DNA of 64,000 nt from Dongia_A sp044226685 (GTDB taxonomy: Bacteria > Pseudomonadota > Alphaproteobacteria > Dongiales > Dongiaceae), in NCBI GenBank assembly GCA_044226685.1, contig JBGAGP010000001.1, forward strand, positions 1-64,000, read 5' to 3'. Of this stretch, positions 15,165 through 22,906 are shown one piece after another (positions within the stretch are counted from its first letter, which is position 1; each line of letters opens with the position of its first letter). The position numbers were made by a program, and so were the translations under genes. The notes under the pieces were generated by a model. That model was given only the letters and a program-made list of their open reading frames with translations. It was not told the origin of the DNA and made no database searches.

Positions 15165-16757
15165 CTATTGTTCTTGCCGCGCCGGGATCCACCATTCCTC
15201 GCCGCGCGGCGTGGTCACGTATTCCGGCCAGCGGAAGTCGAGCGGCACGCGGAAATCCGCGGGCAGCAGCGGTGCCAGCCATTTCGTCCCGCCGATTCCG
15301 CCGCCGGTGCGCTCGCGCCATTCCGCCTGCGCACGCGCCAGCAGGTCACCATTGCCCATCAGGTCCAGGATGGTGGCGGCGATGGTCTTCGCCGCCGTCG
15401 CGATCATCGGATCGATGCAGGGCCGCAAGCCACCCAGCGCATTCATCGCCCAGGCCGGATAGGGCTTTCCCGCGCTCTTCAGCATTGGCCGGGCGATGTA
15501 GAAGCGCACCGTCGGGCAATGCCAGCAGAACTCGGTGTAGTCGTCGGAGGTCGAATTGAGCTGCGCCGGCGGCAGATCGTGGCGCAATTGCATCTCCGCC
15601 TCCATCGGCGGGATGGTCTTTTCGCAGGCTTCGAGATATGGCCGCGCCATCGGCGCCAAGCCCAGCTCGCACTGGATCTCCTGCGCCAGAGCGATCGCCT
15701 CGTCGCCCCAGTGCGGCGCGCCGGCGGCGACGATGTTGCGATAGGTCGCCTCGGCCAAGGCGTGGTTGGGCAGGCCCGGGCGCGACTTGGTGACCCAGGT
15801 CCGGCGCCAGCGGCAATGCGCCGCCTGGGCCGCGACCGCCGCGTTGTTGTCGAGCACGCGCGCCACCTGCTCCGCCATGTCCACCGTCGGCGTGCGCCAG
15901 AGATACTGGATCTCGGCGATCTGCGCCGGCAGGTTGTCGGCAGTCGCCTGCCCCGCGGTGAGGATCGCCTCGCTCAAGGACCAACCTTGGGTGAAGGGCA
16001 GCATGTTGGATTGCGTCTGCTTGGTCAGCGAGAACATGTGCATCAGCGCGTCGGTGGCGCCGGGGGCCCGCGCCGCGACGTGGCTGGCCGGAATTGGACT
16101 ATCCGGATCGCCGCTCATCCAGCTTTCGGGCTCGTCGCATTCGAAGGTGTAGATGCAGGCGTAGCCGGCGCCGCAATGGGTGTCCCAGCGCGCGGTGTTG
16201 ACCAGCGGCAGCATGTAGGTGGGATGGAAGCTGATCGCGGCGTCCAGCTTGTCGTAATAGCCCTTCGCCGCATGCACCGGCTTGGACAGGCGCAGCTTTT
16301 CCGCCGGCTCGCCGAACAGCACGATGGTCCCCTTGATGCCGTGCTCCTGCATCACCCCCTTGGCCGCCAGCGCGCCGCCGAGGGCGGAGATGCCGAGCGC
16401 CGAATGCGGGTCGGTATGGCCGCCGGCATGCGGCGACAAGCCGGGGCGCGGCATCTTCTTCGTGGCCGCCGCCTGGCAATTTCCCGGCACCGCGTCGTAT
16501 TCGGCATAGGCGGCGATGACCGGGCCCCCGGAATCCTTTGGGCCGTTGCGCCATGTCGCGCGGAAGGCGGTCGGCATGCCGCCGGTGCCAGCCTCGACCT
16601 CGAAACCCTCGCGTTTCAGGCGGGCGACATACCAGGCGGCGGACTTGTATTCACGCAGCGCCGTCTCGCCGTAATGCCAGATGACTTGATTCCAGTCCGA
16701 CAGCTCGCCAAAATGCGCCTCCACCCGGCGAAAGGCAGCTTCCTTGTACTGGTCCAT
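15165..16757 (-). CDS. M20-family amidohydrolase/peptidase (AbgB-like)
   Basis: A 530-aa protein related to p-aminobenzoyl-glutamate hydrolase subunit B and other M20D amidohydrolases. Evidence includes VIAAYAEYDAVPGNCQAA, SPHAGGHTDPHSALGI, GTIVLFGEPAEKLRLSKPVH, and a dimerisation-type region rich in His (ISFHPTYMLPLVNTARW). The metal site is unusual: the common CGH-x-x-H box reads GGHTDPH and the usual Glu-Glu pair reads Glu-Lys. Activity and substrate are therefore uncertain. It is the first gene of a likely two-gene operon with the SDR and is divergent from the amine oxidase across only 106 bp. Confidence 0.82.
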   Translation of the reverse strand: MDQYKEAAFRRVEAHFGELSDWNQVIWHYGETALREYKSAAWYVARLKREGFEVEAGTGGMPTAFRATWRNGPKDSGGPVIAAYAEYDAVPGNCQAAATKKMPRPGLSPHAGGHTDPHSALGISALGGALAAKGVMQEHGIKGTIVLFGEPAEKLRLSKPVHAAKGYYDKLDAAISFHPTYMLPLVNTARWDTHCGAGYACIYTFECDEPESWMSGDPDSPIPASHVAARAPGATDALMHMFSLTKQTQSNMLPFTQGWSLSEAILTAGQATADNLPAQIAEIQYLWRTPTVDMAEQVARVLDNNAAVAAQAAHCRWRRTWVTKSRPGLPNHALAEATYRNIVAAGAPHWGDEAIALAQEIQCELGLAPMARPYLEACEKTIPPMEAEMQLRHDLPPAQLNSTSDDYTEFCWHCPTVRFYIARPMLKSAGKPYPAWAMNALGGLRPCIDPMIATAAKTIAATILDLMGNGDLLARAQAEWRERTGGGIGGTKWLAPLLPADFRVPLDFRWPEYVTTPRGEEWWIPARQEQ

Positions 16758-16863
16758 TTCCTGATCTCCCGCGCGGCGCCGTTCTGAACGCAGAATGGCG
16801 GTTTGCGTTTCCAGTCACAAGCCGCGCGACGCCATGCTTGCGTCGCGCATACGGGAGAGACCC

Positions 16864-18102
16864 ATGTTGGATGTCATCGTCATCGGGGCCGGCGCCGCCG
16901 GTCTCGCCGCCGCGCGCAAGCTGCAGGAGGCGCACGCCACCCATATCCTCCTCGAAGCCAAGCCGTGGATCGGCGGCCGCACCGTCACCGACACCGCGAC
17001 ACTCGGCGTGCCGGTCGACCTCGGCGCCCACTGGCTGCACTCGCCGGCGCTCAACCCCTTGGCACCGCTGGTCGATCGCTACGTGTTTCACGTGAAACAT
17101 GGGCCTGAGGATTTCCGCGTTGCCCAGGGCGGGCGTCTATTGGCAACCGACGCGAACGCCGAATGCCTCGCCTATGTCGACCATTGCTTCGACAAGGTCG
17201 TCGCCGCCGGAGCCGAGCGCGTCGATTGCACGGTCGCCGACCTGTTCCCCTTCCACGGCAAATGGCACCCGATGTTCGAGGCCGCCTTCACCGCCAAGCA
17301 GGGAGTGCCGGCAAGCCAGGCCTCGACACAGGACTTCGCCCGCTATGTCTGGGAGGGCGACGACCTGCCGGTGCTGGATGGATTCGGCGCCCTGCTCGCC
17401 CGCCACGCACAGGGGCTGGAGGTGAAGCTGGGCACGCCGGCGAAGCGCGTCAGCTGGGGCGGTGCGCAGGGGATCGCCGTGGAAACGCCGGAGGGCACCC
17501 TGCAGGCGCGCGCGGTCATTCTCGCTATTCCCGTCGGCGTGCTCGCCGCCGAGGCGATTCGCTTCGATCCGGCCCTGCCCGACTGGAAGCTGGACGCGAT
17601 CGCCGACCTGCCGATGGGCAGCTGCAACAAGGTCGCCCTCGGCTTCACCCGCAACGTCTTCGGCGATCTGGCCGATGTCATGCTGATGCCCGATCTCGGC
17701 GCCGACCAGGCTGTCGAGCTGGTCATCCGCGAGGGCGGCCGCGATACGGTGACGGCGATGTTCAACGGCCCGGGCGGCAAGGCACTCGCCGCCGCGGGGG
17801 CGAAGGCCAGCGCCGACTACGCCGTGTCGCTGCTGGCGGGAATCTTCGGCGAGGATGTCCGGCAAGCGGTGCAGCCGAAATTCGTCTTCGCCGATTGGGA
17901 TCACGATCCCTGGATCCGCGGCTGCTATGCCGCGGCCAGACTTGGCAAGGCCGATTCCCGCGCAACATTGGCACGGGCCGTGGACGCACGCTTGTTCTTC
18001 GCCGGCGAGGCGACGCATGAGCGCTACATGGGCGACGTTCACGGTGCCCATCTCTCCGGCGAGGCTGCGGCTGAGGCGGTCTTAGCCGTTCTTAACGGGT
18101 AA
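16864..18102 (+). CDS. FAD-dependent amine oxidase (flavin monoamine oxidase family)
   Basis: A 412-aa flavoprotein. The N-terminal Rossmann motif is VIVIGAGAAGLAAARKL (residues 4-20), followed by the dinucleotide block LLEAKPWIGGRT, and the C-terminal FAD motif is FFAGEATHERYMGDVHGAHL. It is expected to oxidise an amine to an imine with H2O2 release; the substrate is unknown. GGGAGA supports the ATG at 16864. Embedded in the coding sequence at 17084-17099 is a perfect parS-type palindrome that encodes FHVK within VFHVKH (residues 74-79). Confidence 0.9.
   Translation: MLDVIVIGAGAAGLAAARKLQEAHATHILLEAKPWIGGRTVTDTATLGVPVDLGAHWLHSPALNPLAPLVDRYVFHVKHGPEDFRVAQGGRLLATDANAECLAYVDHCFDKVVAAGAERVDCTVADLFPFHGKWHPMFEAAFTAKQGVPASQASTQDFARYVWEGDDLPVLDGFGALLARHAQGLEVKLGTPAKRVSWGGAQGIAVETPEGTLQARAVILAIPVGVLAAEAIRFDPALPDWKLDAIADLPMGSCNKVALGFTRNVFGDLADVMLMPDLGADQAVELVIREGGRDTVTAMFNGPGGKALAAAGAKASADYAVSLLAGIFGEDVRQAVQPKFVFADWDHDPWIRGCYAAARLGKADSRATLARAVDARLFFAGEATHERYMGDVHGAHLSGEAAAEAVLAVLNG
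17084..17099. other. parS: parS centromere-like site (ParB binding)
   Basis: TGTTTCACGTGAAACA is a perfect 16-bp palindrome identical to the symmetric form of the broadly conserved ParB-binding consensus TGTTNCACGTGAAACA. It lies within the amine oxidase CDS, a common situation because parS sites are compatible with codons for FHVK. In most bacteria such sites cluster in the origin-proximal part of the chromosome and nucleate ParB spreading and SMC loading. No parA or parB gene is in this window. Confidence 0.93.
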
Positions 18103-18137
18103 CGCGCCTGTGATCGCGGTCACGAACCGCACCCGGG

Positions 18138-18159
18138 CCTGTCGCCACTAAGCGACAGG
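18138..18159 (+). terminator. Perfect hairpin downstream of the amine oxidase gene
   Basis: CCTGTCGC-CACTAA-GCGACAGG is an 8-bp perfect stem 36 bases after the amine oxidase stop. A T-run is absent. It could be a terminator, or part of the 5' leader of the next gene, where a second hairpin covers the RBS. Confidence 0.5.
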
Positions 18160-18188
18160 AGGCGGGAAAAGCCGGATCGGCCGGCAGG

Positions 18189-18205
18189 CGCCTCCAAAGG
18201 AGGCG
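18189..18205 (+). promoter_or_regulatory. RBS-sequestering hairpin
   Basis: CGCCTCC-AAA-GGAGGCG is a perfect 7-bp stem with a triloop. The 3' arm contains the whole GGAGG Shine-Dalgarno of the gene starting at 18208. With all-GC/AT pairs the structure is stable, so translation may need unfolding, read-in ribosomes or a trans factor. Confidence 0.6.
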
Positions 18206-18207
18206 TT

Positions 18208-18519
18208 ATGCGTATATCCAACCTGTTGCCGCTGCTCGCCGTGCTGGGCGCGCTATCGGCGGAAATCGCGGCTCATCCGGCGAAGGCCGATGACGATCCG
18301 GCGAACCTGTCCTGCATCACCGAAAACTCCGCGGACCAGCGCAAGGTGCGGCGCGACTGCACCAAGGAACCGGTGCCGCACGAAGTCGTGGTTCTGACGC
18401 CGTCACTGACGCCGTCCGATCCGCCGCCCTACCCGGCCGACCGCGACAGCGGCAAGGGCAACAAGGGCGGCAGCGGCGACAAGCACGACCGCTCCCCGCG
18501 CGGTGGCGCCAACAACTGA
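18208..18519 (+). CDS. Small secreted Pro/Gly/Asp-rich protein
   Basis: A 103-aa protein with an N-terminal signal peptide (MRISNLLPLLAVLGALSAEI, cleavage likely after AKA near residue 27). The mature region has two Cys (SCITEN and RDCTKE) about 18 residues apart, then a low-complexity tail (TPSDPPPYPADRD, GKGNKGGSGDKHDR). I do not recognise a family. It has a very strong Shine-Dalgarno (AAAGGAGG) buried in a hairpin, and ends 15 bp from the convergent cydB stop. Confidence 0.68.
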   Translation: MRISNLLPLLAVLGALSAEIAAHPAKADDDPANLSCITENSADQRKVRRDCTKEPVPHEVVVLTPSLTPSDPPPYPADRDSGKGNKGGSGDKHDRSPRGGANN

Positions 18520-18534
18520 CCCGGCGGCGGCCTT

Positions 18535-19539
18535 CTAGTAGTAGGTCAGGTCGCGCGCCTTGCCGCGGAAGACGTAGTACGAGAAGGCCGTATAGCCGAG
18601 GATCATCGGCAGCACGACGATCACGCCGATGAGGATGAACAACAGCGAATCCGGCGCCGCGGCCGCCTGCCAGAGAGTCAGGCGGTCGGGCACCACGAAG
18701 GGGAAGAAGCTGTAGGCAAGGCCGGCGAAGCTGAGCACGAAGATACCGACCGCCCCGGCGAAGGGACGCGCGGCCCCCTGATCCGCGGCCGCCGCCATGC
18801 GACGCAGCAGGATCTCCACCCAGGCGAACAGCACCGCGGTGACGATCGGCACCGGTGCCAGCACCAGCAGGTTGGGCAGTTCGAACCACTTGTCGAAGAT
18901 GCGCGGGCTGACCAGCGGCGTCGCCAAAGACACCGCGACGATGCCGGCGGCGGTCAGCCAGCTGGCCCGCCTGGCCCAGCCAACCGCGCGGCGCTGCAGG
19001 TCGCCCTCGGTCTTGATGATCAGCCAGCAGGCGCCGATGAAGGCATAGCCGCCGGCCAGCATGATGGCGGTGAGTGATGCGAACAGATGCGCCGCCCAAC
19101 CGCCGGCGAAGCCGAGGATGTAGAGGCCGAGCATGTAGCCCTGGGTCAGGGCGGCGAGCAGCGAGCCGGCGAAGAAGGCGTGATCCCACAGGCGCTTGTG
19201 CTTGTCCTGGGCCTTGGCGCGGAAATCGAAGGCGACGCCGCGCAGGATCAGGCCGGCCAGCAGCAGCGCCGTCGGCAGATAGAGGGCGCCCAGCACGATG
19301 CCGTGCGCCACCGGGAAGGCGACCAGCAGCAGCCCGACGCCGAGCACCAGCCAGGTCTCGTTGGCATCCCAGAACGGGCCGATGGAGGCGATCATGCGGT
19401 CGCGCTCCTCGACCTCCGTTCGCGCCATCAGGATGCCGATGCCGAGGTCGAAGCCGTCGAGCACCACGTAGATCAGGATGGCGAGGCCCATCAGGCCGGC
19501 GAAGATCAGGGGCAGCCAATAAGCGAGCGTCCACTCCAT
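18535..19539 (-). CDS. cydB: Cytochrome bd-type quinol oxidase subunit II (cyanide-insensitive type)
   Basis: A 334-aa membrane protein with about eight or nine helices. The N-terminus LAYWLPLIFAGLMGLAILIY leads into VLDGFDLGIGIL, the CydB signature, and GPFWDANETWLVLGVGLLLV follows. It partners with CydA to reduce O2 to water with ubiquinol. The length and the companion CydA point to the CioAB subgroup. It lies 9 bp downstream of cydA in the same direction. No CydX-like small ORF is seen after it. Confidence 0.95.
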   Translation of the reverse strand: MEWTLAYWLPLIFAGLMGLAILIYVVLDGFDLGIGILMARTEVEERDRMIASIGPFWDANETWLVLGVGLLLVAFPVAHGIVLGALYLPTALLLAGLILRGVAFDFRAKAQDKHKRLWDHAFFAGSLLAALTQGYMLGLYILGFAGGWAAHLFASLTAIMLAGGYAFIGACWLIIKTEGDLQRRAVGWARRASWLTAAGIVAVSLATPLVSPRIFDKWFELPNLLVLAPVPIVTAVLFAWVEILLRRMAAAADQGAARPFAGAVGIFVLSFAGLAYSFFPFVVPDRLTLWQAAAAPDSLLFILIGVIVVLPMILGYTAFSYYVFRGKARDLTYY

Positions 19540-19548
19540 CGCCGCCTC

Positions 19549-20895
19549 CTATTCCGCCGCGCCGGGCACCGGCAGCGCCACCGGCGCGCCGTGGCGGTCG
19601 TCACCCCCGGCCCGCCGCGCCAGGTAGAACAGCACGCTGACATAGGCGACGATCAGCATCGTGTAGAGCGCCAGATACATCGCCAGCGTGGCGCCGATCA
19701 TCGGCGCCGGCACGCTCGAAGCCGCATCGGCTGTCTTGAGCACGCCATAGACCAGGAAGGGCTGCCGCCCGATCTCGGTCACGTACCAACCGGCGACGGT
19801 CGCCAGCCAGCCGGCGAAGGTCATGCCGACCAGCACGCGCGCGGTCATCAAGCTTGGTGCGCCACGGCGGCGCAGCTGCCAGGCGGCGAACCAGGACACC
19901 GCCAGCATCAGCACGCCGATCCCGACCATCAGGCGGAAACCGAAGAACAGCGGCTTCACCGGCGGATGCGCGCCGTCGAACTCGTTCAGCCCCTTCAGTT
20001 CGGCATCCGGGTTGTGCTCCAGGATCAGGCTGGCACCCTTGGGTATGCCGATGGCTAAGCGGTTCGCGCGCGCCGCTTCGTCCGGCCAGGCGAAGAGCAG
20101 CAGCGGCACGCCGCTTTCGGTCTGCCAGATGCCCTCCATCGCCGCGATCTTGGCCGGCTGGTGCTTCAAGGTGTTGAGGCCATGGAGATCGCCCACGAAA
20201 ATCTGGATGGGGATCAGGATGGCGGCGAGATAGATGCCGGTCTTCAGCGCCGCGAGGACCGCCGCGCCACGGTCATTCCGCAGCCAGCGATAGGCCGAGA
20301 GGCCCGCGACCAGGAAGGCCACGGTCAGGCCCGAGGCCAGCAGCATGTGCGTCAGGCGATAGGGTAGCGAGGGGTTGAACAGGACCTCCAGCCAACTGGT
20401 GGCATAGGCCTTGCCGTCGCGCATCTCGAAGCCGGCCGGCGTCTGCATCCAGGAATTCAGCGCCAGGATCCAGAAGGCGGAAAGCGAGGTGCCGATGGCG
20501 ACCAGCCAGGTGGCCAGCGTGTGGATGCGCTCGCTCACCCGCCCGGTGCCGAACAGCATGATGCCGAGGAACGTCGCCTCCAGGAAGAATGCCGTCAGCA
20601 CCTCGTAGGCCAGCAGCGGCCCGGCGATGTTGCCGACCGTGTTCATGAAGCCCGGCCAGTTGGTGCCGAACTGGAACGACATGGTGATGCCGCTGACCAC
20701 GCCCAGCGCGAAGGTCAGCGCGAAGATCTTCACCCAGAGCCGGTAGGCCTCTATCCACTTGCCGTCGCCGGTGCGGGCGAAGCGCTGCTTGAAGAAGACC
20801 AATACCCACGCCAAGGCGATGGAAATGGTCGGAAACAGGATGTGGAAAGTGATGTTGGCGGCGAATTGCAGCCGCGCCAGCATTACTGCGTCCAT
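19549..20895 (-). CDS. cydA: Cytochrome bd-type quinol oxidase subunit I (cyanide-insensitive type)
   Basis: A 448-aa integral membrane haem protein. Haem-ligand regions are visible: NITFHILFPTISIALAW (N-terminal His), LTHMLLASGLT (second His), and the conserved acidic helix FFLEATFLGIMLFG. ITEIGRQPFLVYGVLKTADA corresponds to the GRQPW region. At 448 aa the quinol-binding loop is short compared with E. coli CydA (522 aa), which marks the CIO type. It is the first gene of a two-gene cydAB operon, with the promoter expected in 20896-21043. The product gives high-affinity or stress-tolerant respiration. Confidence 0.95.
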   Translation of the reverse strand: MDAVMLARLQFAANITFHILFPTISIALAWVLVFFKQRFARTGDGKWIEAYRLWVKIFALTFALGVVSGITMSFQFGTNWPGFMNTVGNIAGPLLAYEVLTAFFLEATFLGIMLFGTGRVSERIHTLATWLVAIGTSLSAFWILALNSWMQTPAGFEMRDGKAYATSWLEVLFNPSLPYRLTHMLLASGLTVAFLVAGLSAYRWLRNDRGAAVLAALKTGIYLAAILIPIQIFVGDLHGLNTLKHQPAKIAAMEGIWQTESGVPLLLFAWPDEAARANRLAIGIPKGASLILEHNPDAELKGLNEFDGAHPPVKPLFFGFRLMVGIGVLMLAVSWFAAWQLRRRGAPSLMTARVLVGMTFAGWLATVAGWYVTEIGRQPFLVYGVLKTADAASSVPAPMIGATLAMYLALYTMLIVAYVSVLFYLARRAGGDDRHGAPVALPVPGAAE

Positions 20896-21043
20896 GTCAG
20901 GCGATCCTTACCCGCCGGCACAACAATTCCGGCGTTGTGTAAGAAATACCGGCTGCACCGCCCTGTTCCACCGGCGCGATTCGCCGCGCCCCAGCGGCGA
21001 ATTGGCCCATATAGTGAACAGTGTCTTGCCGCCACCCGCCAAC

Positions 21044-21934
21044 CTAGTTGGCTGGCGCAAAGTCGAAGAGCCGAGCCCAGATTTCGGCAACGGAGGGCAC
21101 CACGATCTCTCGCGCCGCTTCTATCTCAACATGCAGTTGCGCGCCGTCCTTCGCGTAGTAGTCGCCCCAACTCAAATCTCCCAAACCAATCTCGAGAACG
21201 GTGACGTAGTCTCGAATCTCCAATTCCTCCGACACCGGCCAGCTGCAGGATTGAATCGAACCGAAAATGAAGTCCGGATCTGGAGCGATCTTTATGAGAT
21301 CGCTACAGGTCATATTCCGCACGCTGAGAAAATCGGCAAGCGGAAGCCGCGTCGCGATCATCGGCCCGAACACTACATCCAGCGGGATTGGCCTTCTTGA
21401 GACCCAACGCCCATCCGATGTCCTAGAGAGTTCAGGACTCCCTGTCGAAAGCTGCATATAGAGTGACTGGCCGTCGCCGTCGCGGCTTTGGTAGACGGTC
21501 TCACCGCTCAGAGCCCTGAAGGTCTCGGTGCCATAGGCAACGTCGGGGTAGCCTGGCAGGAGAACAATGGCGGCGAAGCTGCGCTCCCCGAAATACCTTG
21601 GCGCGGGCGCGACAGGGATTCCAGCCTCGGGAGTATGCGCCGCTTGGGCGCACGACCAGCCCTCCTTGGTGTCTCGCAACACAGCGGCCAGCGTCTCGAG
21701 AACTTCCAGAGCCAGCTCGTGCCCCTCCGACAGAAGGGAGCGGTGCAGGAAGACCGCTGAATTCATGGCCTTGTTGCCTGAAGTACAGGATAGCGACATG
21801 ACCGCAAAATCGCCGTCCGACTTCTCCTGAGCGACGGCGTCCGAAACCCGAGTTGTTTGCCCGAGGATCAGTGTAGCCACGAAAGCCAGCACCCGAAGGC
21901 CAAGGGCTCTTGCGGTGGCGCGCGCGCGATACAC
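21044..21934 (-). CDS. Secreted Cys-containing protein, function unknown
   Basis: A 296-aa protein with a signal peptide (ALGLRVLAFVATLILG, mature from about residue 36). Four Cys in the mature part (SCTSG, WSCAQ, MTCSD, QSCSW) could make two disulfides. No family is recognised. By eye the gene is AT-richer than its neighbours and uses codons (AGA, TTG, ATA, CTA) that are otherwise rare here, which hints at horizontal origin. It starts 2 bp after the stop of the DapB-like gene, so it is probably translationally coupled to it. Confidence 0.68.
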   Translation of the reverse strand: MYRARATARALGLRVLAFVATLILGQTTRVSDAVAQEKSDGDFAVMSLSCTSGNKAMNSAVFLHRSLLSEGHELALEVLETLAAVLRDTKEGWSCAQAAHTPEAGIPVAPAPRYFGERSFAAIVLLPGYPDVAYGTETFRALSGETVYQSRDGDGQSLYMQLSTGSPELSRTSDGRWVSRRPIPLDVVFGPMIATRLPLADFLSVRNMTCSDLIKIAPDPDFIFGSIQSCSWPVSEELEIRDYVTVLEIGLGDLSWGDYYAKDGAQLHVEIEAAREIVVPSVAEIWARLFDFAPAN

Positions 21935-21936
21935 GG

Positions 21937-22749
21937 CTATTCGAACGCCCCGAACAGCAAATTGTCGAGGCCACGCACCAGCCCCTTCATGGTGACGACC
22001 CGGCGCGCGGCGAGCAATGTGCCGCCGACATAGGGATCGGCGCTGGAGCCGGCATCGTGGCGGATGGAAAGACGCTCGCCATACATGCCGAAGATCACCT
22101 CGGCCGAGAGGATGAAACCCGGCAGGCGTACTGAATGGACGCGCCCGCCGCTGACATCGGCGCCGCGCGTCTCCTTCGGGCCGATGATCTTGTCGATCGG
22201 CACACCGGGCTTGTTGGGCGCCACCTTGCCCAGGCGCTCGGCCAGCTCGTTCGCCGTGCCGCTCGGCACATCGGGTTTGGTGTGCTTGGCATAGTCGATG
22301 ATCTCGAAATCCGGCACGTGCTGCGCCGCCATCAGGGCGAAGCGCTGCAGCAAGGCGGCGGTCAGCGAGAAATTGCCGCTCGCCACCACACCCAGGCCCT
22401 GATGGTCGGCGGCCTTGGCGATCTCGGCGTAGTCCGACGCGGTGAGGCCCGAGGTGCCGACGATCACCGGCACGCCAAGCTTCAGCGCCGTCAGCACATT
22501 GGCCTTTACCGAGCTCGGATGGGTGTAGTCGATATACACATCGGTCGGGCTCGCCTTCAGCGCCGCCTCGACCTCCGCCACCACCGCGAGACCGATGGGG
22601 TCCCGTCCCACCGCCTGGCCGGCGTCTTGCCCCGCCGCCTTGCGCGCGACCGCGCCGGCGAGGTCGAGATCGGGCTCATCCAGCACCGCTTTCACCAGCG
22701 CGCTGCCCGTCCATCCGGTGGCGCCGCCGACGCAAATACGCAGACCCAT
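21937..22749 (-). CDS. DapB-like dihydrodipicolinate reductase homologue, catalytic His pair absent
   Basis: A 270-aa protein with the DapB plan. The Rossmann motif is VGGATGWTGSALVKAV, the nucleotide/substrate loop is VIVGTSGLTASDY, then ASGNFSLTAALLQRF, and the C-terminal substrate domain has KPDVPSGTANELAERLG. In genuine DapB the stretch before PSGTA reads H-H-x-x-K-x-D-A-P-S-G-T. Here it reads DYAKHTKPDVPSGT, so Lys163 (E. coli numbering) is kept but His159 and His160 are replaced. It may be a paralogue with another substrate. It is coupled to the downstream secreted orphan. Confidence 0.8.
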   Translation of the reverse strand: MGLRICVGGATGWTGSALVKAVLDEPDLDLAGAVARKAAGQDAGQAVGRDPIGLAVVAEVEAALKASPTDVYIDYTHPSSVKANVLTALKLGVPVIVGTSGLTASDYAEIAKAADHQGLGVVASGNFSLTAALLQRFALMAAQHVPDFEIIDYAKHTKPDVPSGTANELAERLGKVAPNKPGVPIDKIIGPKETRGADVSGGRVHSVRLPGFILSAEVIFGMYGERLSIRHDAGSSADPYVGGTLLAARRVVTMKGLVRGLDNLLFGAFE

Positions 22750-22906
22750 GATAGCTATTCCCTTTCAAATGCTTAGAGGCGATGTCCCGTTACAATGACG
22801 GCTTTGACTTCGCCTGCTCCCCAAAGGATATTAGCGCCATCCGCGTGAGGGGCCAGCCGGGAAAGCGTTTCGCGGCGTCGGCTCCGCCAGCATCTGAGGA
22901 TGGATC

